DNA from: Pyrinomonadaceae bacterium | GTDB taxonomy: Bacteria; Acidobacteriota; Blastocatellia; Pyrinomonadales; Pyrinomonadaceae | Direction of reading: 5' to 3' | Length of the DNA stretch: 9,212 nt | Assembly: GCA_013695245.1 (NCBI GenBank) | Contig: JACDAW010000424.1 | Location: 1 to 9,212 of the forward strand | Shown: in pieces, positions 1 to 6,435 of the stretch | How the letters are laid out: each line of letters starts with the position of its first letter | Numbering within the stretch: the stretch's first letter is position 1 | Translations under genes and position numbers: made by a program | Notes under the pieces: generated by a model | The model's database searches: none | Told to the model about the DNA's origin: nothing | Seen by the model: the letters and a program-made list of their open reading frames with translations, nothing else

Positions 1-2110
1 CTTGAAGGCTGAAATTGATCGTGGAAGGATTGGCGTAACGCATTTGAAACGTCAGTTGGTGGCGCGCGACCTGCGGGATGAGCAAATTTTCAAGGACGAT
101 GTTGGCGGGGAATTTGAGAACGCGCGCGTCAGCGAAAAGATAGCTGCCGGAGATCGCCCAGTTCGGGTGAAACCTGAAATCGGCTTCCGCCTCGAATCCG
201 CGCGAGCGCGTTGCGCCTAAGTTTTGTCGTTGCCTTGTGATCAAAGTCGGCGTCACGCGAAGCGTTACGTTAGCGATTGGATCATCAATCTTCGTCCAGA
301 AGAGAGACGTGTGCGCGGCGAGGCGGCGATTAAATAAACTAAAACTCGCGCCCGCTTCAGCGTTGGTGGCGCGTTCGGCGCGTAAGTTTTCGTTGGCGAG
401 CGTCAACGCATCGCCAACGCGAAATGAGCGATACAATTCGTTGAGCGTTGGATGACGAAAGGAGCGCGAGACGACGGATGAAAGCGAAATGTCATTCGTC
501 AGTTTGTAAACTACGCCTAGGCGTGGGCTGAAAGCCGTCTCCGAGCGATCCGCAAAGCTTGTGATTATTGTTGTTGGCGAGTTCAATTGAACCAAAGAGC
601 GATTCGTTTGTTCGCCTCTGTAGTTGCGCTCATTGTCAAAGCGCGCGGCAAACGTAAGATTCAAACGAGAAGTAATTTGAGCGATGTCTTCAACGAAGAT
701 TCCGACGGTGCGCTCACGCCCGCCCGATGAAACGAAAGAGTTAGGACGATTCGCTACGAAAATTTGTTCGTCGCTTCGCCCGCGAACTTCGCGCGCATCC
801 AGCCCCGCGATGATCGTGTTTCGACTTCCGGTGTTGCGCGTCCACTGCGCGCTTGCGCCGAAGATTTGCGCGGGGACGGCTTGCGCGCGCGTGAGGCTTT
901 CGCTGTTTCGGTCGGCGGCGACGGCCGAAAAAGTTTGATTGTAGTTTTGCGTGCCGTCGTAGAATCGAGCGGCGAAACTTCCCTGCTGCGGCGCGTTCCA
1001 ATCAAGCCCTGCGCTCAGTTGTCGAATGATAGTGCTGTTGATTTGAAACGGCGTGCCGTTTCGACGATCTTCAGTGTAGTAAGCTCCGCGCGTGAAGAAG
1101 CGCGCATTTTCGCCCAGCGTTCGTTCGAGAGTTAAATCAAGCGTCTGATGTTGCGATCCGGCGGGCGTATCAATTGCTCCGCGTTCGCCCTTCGCTACAA
1201 CGATGTAACCGTCGGTGTGAAATCCTTCGGCGGCAACGCTCGCGCCCCACTTGCCCGCGCGTCCGCTCGCAAAAAGCGTTGCTTGCGGCGTCTGCTCGTT
1301 GCCATACGAAGCCTCAAACGAAAGCGCGGAATCTTCCGCGCGGCGCGTTAGAACTTGCACCACGCCGCCAATCGCCGCGCTTCCGTAAAGGCTCGACGCC
1401 GCGCCGCGCAACACTTCGATTCGCCCGATTGATTCGCGCGGCACGCGCCCCCAATAAACCCAGCCGCCGAACGGATCATTTAAAGGAATCCCGTCCAGAA
1501 GCACCAGCGCGCGGCTCGCCCCGCTTGCGCCTGTGCCGCGTAAAGAAACGCCCTGCGCCGTCGGGTTCGCCGTGCGGCTCCCCGCGCGCCGGAAGAGCGT
1601 AAAGCCCGGCACTTGCCGAAGCGCGTCATCAACGCTCACGGCGGCGGTTCTGCTTAAATCGTCGGATGAAACCACACGCACGCTTGCCGCCGTTTCGCTT
1701 AACAACTTTTCGATGCGGCTTGCCGTGATCGTCACTGCTTCTGCAAGCGGCGCGGGCGCAAGTATAATTTCAATCGCTGACGCGCCTTGATCGTAAACTT
1801 TGATTTGCTGCGCGTAAATTTGGAATCCAGCGGCGCGCACGACGAGCGAGAGATTGCCGTTTGCGAAAGTATTAAACGAGAAGTTTCCGTCATCGGCGGT
1901 AAAAGTTTTTGAGACAACTCGCGTGCTGTTGTCGCTGAGCGTTACTTCCGCCCGTGCCACCGGATCGCGATTCGCATCGAGAACTCTTCCGCTAACTACT
2001 CTGTGAGCCGCGCCCGATTCTTGCGCGCGCGTCTGTTGCGGCATCGCCGCCAGCAAACAAATGCAAATCATCAACCACACACAAATCTGCGAGGCGCGCA
2101 CGGGTATCAT
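1..2110 (-). CDS. TonB-dependent outer-membrane receptor (C-terminus beyond window)
   Basis: The minus-strand frame is open from the ATG at 2110 to the left edge: 703 codons with no stop. An N-terminal signal peptide (hydrophobic stretch about residues 10-22, likely cut near TRA/Q at 29-30) precedes a carboxypeptidase-regulatory-like beta-sandwich (about 37-118, starting VVSGRVLDANRDPVARAEVT). A TonB-box-like segment EAVTITA (about 124-130) follows. The plug domain (about 133-257) carries VLLDGIPLNDPFGG and IEVLRGAASSLYGSAAIGGV, typical of BtuB/FepA-like receptors. The remainder is alternating beta-strand sequence of a 22-stranded barrel. Relatives usually run on through further barrel strands to an aromatic C-terminus, so the missing tail is probably of the order of 100 residues. 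No convincing Shine-Dalgarno precedes the ATG. Another ATG at 2114 is out of frame. The gene lies 46 bp downstream of the PQQ-type dehydrogenase on the same strand, suggesting co-transcription. The family call is secure. The substrate is unknown: vitamin B12, iron chelates, sugars and PQQ are all possible. Confidence 0.93.
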   Translation of the reverse strand, partial: MIPVRASQICVWLMICICLLAAMPQQTRAQESGAAHRVVSGRVLDANRDPVARAEVTLSDNSTRVVSKTFTADDGNFSFNTFANGNLSLVVRAAGFQIYAQQIKVYDQGASAIEIILAPAPLAEAVTITASRIEKLLSETAASVRVVSSDDLSRTAAVSVDDALRQVPGFTLFRRAGSRTANPTAQGVSLRGTGASGASRALVLLDGIPLNDPFGGWVYWGRVPRESIGRIEVLRGAASSLYGSAAIGGVVQVLTRRAEDSALSFEASYGNEQTPQATLFASGRAGKWGASVAAEGFHTDGYIVVAKGERGAIDTPAGSQHQTLDLTLERTLGENARFFTRGAYYTEDRRNGTPFQINSTIIRQLSAGLDWNAPQQGSFAARFYDGTQNYNQTFSAVAADRNSESLTRAQAVPAQIFGASAQWTRNTGSRNTIIAGLDAREVRGRSDEQIFVANRPNSFVSSGGRERTVGIFVEDIAQITSRLNLTFAARFDNERNYRGEQTNRSLVQLNSPTTIITSFADRSETAFSPRLGVVYKLTNDISLSSVVSRSFRHPTLNELYRSFRVGDALTLANENLRAERATNAEAGASFSLFNRRLAAHTSLFWTKIDDPIANVTLRVTPTLITRQRQNLGATRSRGFEAEADFRFHPNWAISGSYLFADARVLKFPANIVLENLLIPQVARHQLTFQMRYANPSTINFSLQ

Positions 2111-2156
2111 TCATTTTAAAAGCAGACTAAAAGCACGAAAGATTTTAACGAGCAAT

Positions 2157-3515
2157 CTACTTGCGCCCCGTGTAGGTCACGCGCCAGATTTTGTTCGTGC
2201 CGTCGTCGGTAATTAACATCGAGCCGTCCGCGAGCATCGCTAAGCCGACGGGACGCCCCCACACTTCCTCACGGTCTTCACCGAGCATCCAGCCCGTCAG
2301 AAAATCATCATAACCGCCGACAGGTTTACCCTCTCGAAACTTGATGCGAATAATTTTGTAGCCCGTGCGCTTTGAACGATTCCACGAACCATGCAGCGCG
2401 ACAAAGGCATCGCCGCGATATTCTGCGGGAAACATGTTGCCCGTATAGAAGGCGAGTCCGAGCACGGCCGAGTGCGCTTGGATTAAAACATCCGGCACAA
2501 TCGCCCTTTGCACGAGTTCAGATCGTTCTCCGCGCCGACGCGGATCAATATTTTGCCCGACGTAGGAAAAAGGCCAGCCATAAAAGCCGCCGTCTCTGAT
2601 CTCTGTCACGAAGTCCGGCACGAGATCATCGCCAAGGCGGTCGCGCTCCTGCACGGCCGACCACAAGCGTTTCGTCGTCGGGTTAAATGCCAAACCGATT
2701 GGGTTGCGCGTGCCCAAAGCGAAAGTGCGACGATTTGTGCCATCCGGGTTCATCTCTAAGATTGAGGCGCGCGGTTCGGGTTCAGCGTCAACGTTTGATT
2801 GCGATCCGATGGTGACATACAGCTTCGTGCCCTGCGGGTTAAATTCGAGATTGCGCGTCCAATGTTCGCGGTAGCCTCTGCCGGGAAGGTCTGCGATCTG
2901 CTCGGGTTGACCGACAGCTTGCGTCTGTCCCGGTTGATAACGAAAGCGCACAACCGCATCCGTGTTCCCAACGTAAAAGTAATCTCGCCAGAACGCCATC
3001 CCGAACGGTTGTTTTAATCCCGAAGCGAAAGTGAAACGCTCTTCCGCTACGCCATCTCTGTTCTTATCGCGCAGGATAATGATCTGACCCGCTTCCGAGT
3101 CGGCGACAAACACATCGCCGTTCGGCGCAACCGTCACCCAGCGCAGACGTTTGAAGCCGCCTTCGGCAAACGTCTCCGCTTTAAATCCGGCGGGCATGTT
3201 AAGCCTCGCTCCTTCGGGACGCGCGACAACCTGCGGAGGGTTTACCGCGTCCTCCGTCGCATTCGGCGCGGGCAAACTCGCCGGAGTTATTTCATAATGC
3301 GCAAGCGGCGCAATCGTGTTCGACGCGGAAGAAGACGGCGACGTTCTTTGTTGCGATGGAGACGCTTGAGCGGCGGAAGAGGGTTGCGGCGAGGCATTGC
3401 GCGACGACTGCGCGCACGCCAACGACAACATTAAGTGAAGCGTGGCGAAGCAAAGCGCCGATGTGCGCGCTCCTCTCTTTGCTAAAGGGCGAATTGGGTT
3501 TCGTTTGTCTTTCAT
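2157..3515 (-). CDS. Exported PQQ-dependent sugar (sorbosone-type) dehydrogenase, six-bladed beta-propeller
   Basis: This 452-residue protein belongs to the soluble glucose/aldose/L-sorbosone dehydrogenase family, which oxidises sugars or aldehydes in the periplasm with pyrroloquinoline quinone. Family signatures include VTVAPNGDVFVADSEAG, HWTRNLEFNPQGTKLYVTIG, ALGTRNPIGLAFNP, HGSWNRSKRTGYKIIRI and the C-terminal EEVWGRPVGLAMLADGSMLI followed by TDDGTNKIWRV. The N-terminus has a basic start and a hydrophobic core ending SLACAQ. This could be a signal peptidase I site (ACA/Q), or less well a lipobox. A Ser/Gln/Pro-rich linker of about 30 residues follows, and the catalytic propeller begins near residue 105. 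An in-frame ATG at 3533 would add six residues. The ATG at 3515 is preferred because GGTGA (3527-3531) lies 11 nt upstream of it, while the 3533 start has no Shine-Dalgarno. A TonB-dependent receptor gene follows closely. Use of PQQ is inferred from the family; a non-PQQ propeller of the same fold is possible. Confidence 0.88.
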   Translation of the reverse strand: MKDKRNPIRPLAKRGARTSALCFATLHLMLSLACAQSSRNASPQPSSAAQASPSQQRTSPSSSASNTIAPLAHYEITPASLPAPNATEDAVNPPQVVARPEGARLNMPAGFKAETFAEGGFKRLRWVTVAPNGDVFVADSEAGQIIILRDKNRDGVAEERFTFASGLKQPFGMAFWRDYFYVGNTDAVVRFRYQPGQTQAVGQPEQIADLPGRGYREHWTRNLEFNPQGTKLYVTIGSQSNVDAEPEPRASILEMNPDGTNRRTFALGTRNPIGLAFNPTTKRLWSAVQERDRLGDDLVPDFVTEIRDGGFYGWPFSYVGQNIDPRRRGERSELVQRAIVPDVLIQAHSAVLGLAFYTGNMFPAEYRGDAFVALHGSWNRSKRTGYKIIRIKFREGKPVGGYDDFLTGWMLGEDREEVWGRPVGLAMLADGSMLITDDGTNKIWRVTYTGRK

Positions 3516-3533
3516 AATTACTTGAATCACCAT

Positions 3534-3776
3534 TCGAGTTAGCTGTTAGCGATCAGATTAACTTTCGTCCGGCTCTATAGTTACGTTGCAAAGCGTGTGG
3601 GCGATTTAATGGCGTTTTGTAAGCCGCTTTTTATCGTTTGAGAATAAGCTTACTATGACACAAAGTTTAATCGGAAACATTCTTTTCGTCTTACGCGCTT
3701 CTAGCCCTGCACTTAGAATACCTGCTAAGATGCTCTGTTTTATCAAACCTTTACACTCATCCGTCCATTTAAACAC
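3534..3776. promoter_or_regulatory. Divergent intergenic region between dehydrogenase and DHH protein genes
   Basis: This 243-bp gap must hold the start signals for the leftward dehydrogenase/receptor pair and the rightward DHH gene. It is more AT-rich than its flanks. For the rightward gene, TAGAAT (3714-3719) matches the -10 consensus at five of six positions, about 57 bp before the ATG, but no good -35 box lies at the expected distance. For the leftward gene, the minus strand carries TATAGA about 35-45 bp upstream of the start, again without a clear -35. No operator palindrome stands out. A long minus-strand open frame crossing this region overlaps the DHH gene and looks like a shadow. Confidence 0.4.
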
Positions 3777-4739
3777 ATGAAACTTCGCCTGCTCTATCAC
3801 GGTCATTGCTTCGACGGCGTCGCTTCGGCCGCTTTCTTCACACGTTTCTATCAAACTCGCATTCGCCCCAACGCGGAAGTAAACTACACTGGCTTGCTGC
3901 ATCGCCCCGGTGCGCTCTTCGACGAAGAGATGTTTGACGCGGACGAAAACGCTATCGTTGATTTCAAATACTCTCCGTCGGAACGTTTGACGTGGTGGTT
4001 CGATCATCATCAATCAGCGTTTCTCTCGGCAGAAGACGAAGCGCATTTCCGTAGCTACACGGGCGATAAAAAATACCTCGACACCACGCGCAAATCCTGC
4101 ACGGAACTGATCGCCGACATAGCGCGCACGCGCTTCAACTTTGAGGACGAAACTCTTGCCCCGCTCGTCCATTGGGCGCACATCATTGACGGCGCGCTTT
4201 ATAATTCGGCCGCCGAGGCAGTCGAACTTGCTCAGCCCGCCCTCCAGTTGATGCAAGTGATCGAAAGCGTCCTTGATGATTCATTCGTTGAAAAAATCAT
4301 CCATTTGCTTACCACCAACACGCTCGACGCGGTGGCGACCAACCACGAAGTTCAGGAACGATTGCAACCGATCCTCGCCGAACACCGCCGCACGCTCGAC
4401 CTAATCCGGCGCGAAAGTCGCTACGCGCGCGGCGTCGTTTTCTTCGATCTGATCAGCGAGAAAATCGAAGGCTTCAACAAATTCATTCCCTACTACCTGC
4501 ACCCGGAAACCACTTACTCGGTCGCCCTCACGCGCGGCGCGATGCGCACGAAAATCTCAGTGGGCTCAAACCCTTTCAGCTTGCGACCACGCACACATAA
4601 TATCGCCACGATCTGCGAACGCTACGGCGGCGGCGGACACGCGGTCGTCGGCGCTGTTTCATTCGGCACGGATGAAATCGAGAAAGCGCGCGCGGCCGCT
4701 GCCGAAATCGTCGCGGAATTATCGGCAGGCATTGTTTAG
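3777..4739 (+). CDS. DHH/DHHA1 family phosphoesterase-like protein
   Basis: This 320-residue cytoplasmic protein has the two-domain layout of the DHH superfamily (RecJ, NrnA nanoRNases, c-di-AMP phosphodiesterases), whose members hydrolyse phosphodiester bonds with Mn2+. Motif I is YHGHCFDGVASA (residues 7-18, metal-binding Asp13). Motif II is IVDF (60-63, Asp62). The signature motif is DHHQ (76-79). The C-terminal DHHA1 substrate-binding domain ends in YGGGGHAVVGAVSF (GGGGH at 284-288). Motif I has Cys-Phe-Asp-Gly instead of the classical Asp-x-Asp, as I recall for a poorly characterised DHH subgroup with C-x-D-G. The start is the first ATG of the frame. No Shine-Dalgarno is visible (CATTTAAACAC precedes it), so translation may be leaderless or weakly initiated. 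It is transcribed away from the dehydrogenase operon. The exact substrate (nanoRNA, cyclic dinucleotide or other) cannot be told from sequence. Confidence 0.9.
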   Translation: MKLRLLYHGHCFDGVASAAFFTRFYQTRIRPNAEVNYTGLLHRPGALFDEEMFDADENAIVDFKYSPSERLTWWFDHHQSAFLSAEDEAHFRSYTGDKKYLDTTRKSCTELIADIARTRFNFEDETLAPLVHWAHIIDGALYNSAAEAVELAQPALQLMQVIESVLDDSFVEKIIHLLTTNTLDAVATNHEVQERLQPILAEHRRTLDLIRRESRYARGVVFFDLISEKIEGFNKFIPYYLHPETTYSVALTRGAMRTKISVGSNPFSLRPRTHNIATICERYGGGGHAVVGAVSFGTDEIEKARAAAAEIVAELSAGIV

Positions 4740-4907
4740 CACTCTGCTTTTATCTGTGTTGATTACTCTGTCATCGTGCTTGGACTTGTCGCCCTCGGCG
4801 CGCACATCAATCGTAATAGCTTTCGCATCCTGAAAGCCTTTGAGTTGCTGAACAGCAGCTTTGACGATGAGAGACGATGACACAGAGATGTGCCGCTCCG
4901 CGCTGTT
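4719..4907 (-). other. Possible decayed or very small protein-coding frame in the gap after the DHH gene
   Basis: The 4740-4966 gap has no clear gene. On the minus strand a 63-codon frame runs from just after a TAG (4908-4910) to a TAA (4719-4721). It lacks an ATG; a GTG at 4883 would give 54 residues. The translated stretch LIVKAAVQQLKGFQDAKAIT followed by IDVRAEGDKSKHDD alternates hydrophobic and charged residues as a real alpha/beta domain would. It loosely recalls a BON-type domain, but I cannot assign it. It overlaps the 3' end of the DHH gene by about 20 bp. No Shine-Dalgarno is obvious. It may be a remnant of a lost gene or chance. Confidence 0.2.
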
Positions 4908-4954
4908 CTACGGCGTAGGTAAATTAGCCTCGCCGTTAGTCAGAATGAAATTCT

Positions 4955-4960
4955 GGAGGA
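4955..4960 (+). promoter_or_regulatory. Strong Shine-Dalgarno of the DUF2834 gene
   Basis: GGAGGA lies seven to eight bases before the ATG at 4967. It is the best ribosome binding site in the window and fixes the start of the small membrane protein. It also argues against the overlapping frame that begins at 4861. Confidence 0.8.
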
Positions 4961-4966
4961 ACTTTT

Positions 4967-5290
4967 ATGCAATGGCTATTTCTCGTCGCCGCAATTCTCG
5001 GAACGATTCTTCCGCTCTACTATTTCATTCCCTTCGTGGGGAATCACGGGCTTGATGTGCCGTTATTTTTCAGGCAGCTATTCGAGAATCAGATTTCCTC
5101 ATTCTTCGGGATGGATGTCTTCGTATCGTCGCTGGCGCTTTGGCTCTTCGTTTTTTCCGAAGGAAGGCGGCTCGGCATGAAGAATTTGTGGTTCTTCATT
5201 CTATGTAATTTGCTGGTCGGCGTATCTTTGGGTTTACCGTTGTTCCTTTACTTTCGGGAGCGCAAAATCAAAGGACGTAATTACTCATAG
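4967..5290 (+). CDS. Small three-helix membrane protein, DUF2834 family
   Basis: This 107-residue protein matches the usual size and pattern of DUF2834 integral membrane proteins, whose function is unknown. Three hydrophobic helices are visible: about residues 2-22, 46-66 and 74-97. The conserved segments typical of the family are also present: FIPFVGNHGLDVPLFFRQLF between helices 1 and 2, ISSFFGMDVFVSSLALWLFV, then EGRRLGMKNLWFF and LLVGVSLGLPLFLYFRER. The C-terminus is short and basic. The start is fixed by GGAGGA at 4955-4960. It lies 227 bp downstream of the DHH gene on the same strand, so co-transcription is uncertain. Its 3' end converges on the LytTR remnant 22 bp away, with no clear terminator between them. 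Confidence 0.85.
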   Translation: MQWLFLVAAILGTILPLYYFIPFVGNHGLDVPLFFRQLFENQISSFFGMDVFVSSLALWLFVFSEGRRLGMKNLWFFILCNLLVGVSLGLPLFLYFRERKIKGRNYS

Positions 5291-5312
5291 AACGCCTTTG
5301 TTTATGCCAACG

Positions 5313-5450
5313 TCAAGTCAGCGCGTCTTTAAGCTTCGCGGCGTGGCGGCGGCTCATCACGAACGGCTCTTTGATGGCTCGCAAATGTACTTGATACGAA
5401 TAGTTGAACCACTTTTTGATCTGCTCCACATACTCGATGATGATCGCCAT
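5313..5450 (-). pseudogene. C-terminal fragment of a LytTR DNA-binding response regulator
   Basis: The minus strand encodes 45 residues from an ATG at 5450 to a TGA at 5313-5315. The segments EYVEQIKKWFNYSYQVHL and EPFVMSRRHAAKLKDAL match the last strands and helix of a LytTR DNA-binding domain, whose usual pattern is a Trp-Phe with Gly/Ser-Tyr, then V-S-R-x-Y-A-x-x-L-K. Complete LytTR regulators are about 230-260 residues, so the receiver domain and the first half of the DNA-binding domain are missing. Directly upstream in frame is a TAG (5454-5456). The few codons before it (PRGITV) can still be aligned with the F-x-R-V-H-R-S region of LytTR domains, suggesting the homology extends through the stop. 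Upstream lies the beta-lactamase stop codon, 26 bp away. No ribosome binding site is evident. It is best read as a remnant; a functional 45-residue peptide is less likely. Confidence 0.6.
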
Positions 5451-5476
5451 ACTCTAAACGGTGATGCCGCGAGGTG

Positions 5477-6352
5477 TTACGCTTTCGGTAGATAACCGAG
5501 TTCGGCGAGGATCGCTTTCGTTAGCTCAATGCGCCGCTCGCGGATCGCCGCGTAATTCGCTCCGTCAATATTAAGCGCGAAGAAAACAGCATTACCGTCT
5601 CGTTCTAAATAGCCGACAAACCAGCCAATGATTTTTCCTTCGCCCGCTCCGCTCTTCGATCCGCCGCCTGTCTTTCCGCTTAATCTGTAAGTCGAGGTTT
5701 GCTCTAAGACAAGAATCTCTTTGACGATGTCGGTTGAACGACGCGCAACGGGCAGGCGATTTAAGTAAAATTTTTTCAAGAATTCAACTTGCTCGTCGGC
5801 TGAGATTCGCAAAGTATTGTTTAGCCAAAAGCCGTCAACGGGGCCGGACGTATTTTGATTGCCGTAATCTAAGCGGCGGACAAATTCACTCATCCGCCGT
5901 TGGCCCACTCTTGTCGCAAGTTCGCGGTAATACCACACGACTGAGTATTTTATCGCCGAGCGAAGCGTCTGATCTCGCGCCCAATGATCGAACGGGAAAC
6001 CCGTCCCCCACTCTTCAGATGGATACTTCCGTCGATCCCAATTGATCACAAAGTCTGCATCACGAATTACGCCCGTCTCCAATCCGATGAGCGAATTCGG
6101 AATCTTGAAAGTGGATTTCGGGCTGAAACGTTCGCGTGCGCGCGCTTCGTTGTAACGAACGTAGCGGTTCTGTTTCAGGTCGTAGAGCACAAACGCGCCG
6201 TCCGTATCTTTGAAGAATGCGCTTAAATCAGTGGCGCGCGTTGGACTATTGTTCGAGGTCGCTGCTTGTTTTGTCGTTTGCGGTGGGAGCGACGCGACAC
6301 AGCTAACCGAGCATAATATCAATGCAATAAGCCACAATAGCATTTGATTCAT
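5477..6352 (-). CDS. Class D (OXA-type) beta-lactamase
   Basis: This 291-residue periplasmic serine hydrolase is predicted to open the beta-lactam ring via an acyl-enzyme. All class D signatures are present and in order: S-T-F-K (Ser80 nucleophile, Lys83, the carboxylated lysine in this class), S-V-V (137-139), Y-G-N (163-165) followed by FWLN with the conserved Trp176, and K-T-G (227-229) followed by IIGWFVGYLE. The signal peptide is residues 1 to about 20 (LLWLIALILCSVSCVA/SLPP); Cys18 is in a poor lipobox context. A Thr/Ser/Gln-rich linker runs to about residue 43. The length is slightly above the usual 260-280. The first ATG is supported by AGGTGA nine bases upstream. The gene follows the dioxygenase by 83 bp and precedes the LytTR remnant. 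No BlaR/BlaI-type regulator is visible. The fold and class are secure; the substrate spectrum is unknown. Confidence 0.93.
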   Translation of the reverse strand: MNQMLLWLIALILCSVSCVASLPPQTTKQAATSNNSPTRATDLSAFFKDTDGAFVLYDLKQNRYVRYNEARARERFSPKSTFKIPNSLIGLETGVIRDADFVINWDRRKYPSEEWGTGFPFDHWARDQTLRSAIKYSVVWYYRELATRVGQRRMSEFVRRLDYGNQNTSGPVDGFWLNNTLRISADEQVEFLKKFYLNRLPVARRSTDIVKEILVLEQTSTYRLSGKTGGGSKSGAGEGKIIGWFVGYLERDGNAVFFALNIDGANYAAIRERRIELTKAILAELGYLPKA

Positions 6353-6361
6353 CTGCGCTAT

Positions 6362-6367
6362 TCACCT
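6362..6367 (-). promoter_or_regulatory. Shine-Dalgarno of the class D beta-lactamase gene
   Basis: The minus strand reads AGGTGA nine bases upstream of the ATG at 6352. This supports the first of two closely spaced ATG codons (M1 and M4) as the start. Confidence 0.65.
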
Positions 6368-6435
6368 CTCTTCCGCGTTCGCTCAAGTTTATTTATCCTT
6401 CATCTTCATGCTGTGGCAGATTTAACACGTTCACA

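Noticed and set aside
684..1602. Several plus-strand and minus-strand open frames of 60-142 codons inside the receptor gene
   Set aside because: They are Arg/Ala/Ser-rich frames opposite or shifted against a continuous 703-codon TonB receptor frame with clear domains. They are composition-driven shadows.
3606..4013. 135-codon minus-strand open frame overlapping the start of the DHH gene
   Set aside because: It overlaps the DHH catalytic domain antisense, shows no recognisable domain, and crosses the divergent promoter region.
4846..4857. TGCTGAACAGCA palindrome followed by TTGACG, considered as an operator plus -35 box
   Set aside because: No -10 sequence occurs at the right spacing after TTGACG, and the palindrome is short enough to be chance.
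4861..5055. 64-codon plus-strand frame overlapping the DUF2834 gene
   Set aside because: It lacks a ribosome binding site and family features, and runs out of frame into the DUF2834 gene, whose GGAGGA-supported start is clear.
5298..5495. 65-codon plus-strand frame between DUF2834 and the beta-lactamase
   Set aside because: It lies antisense to the LytTR remnant, whose minus-strand translation shows a recognisable domain end; the plus-strand product shows none.
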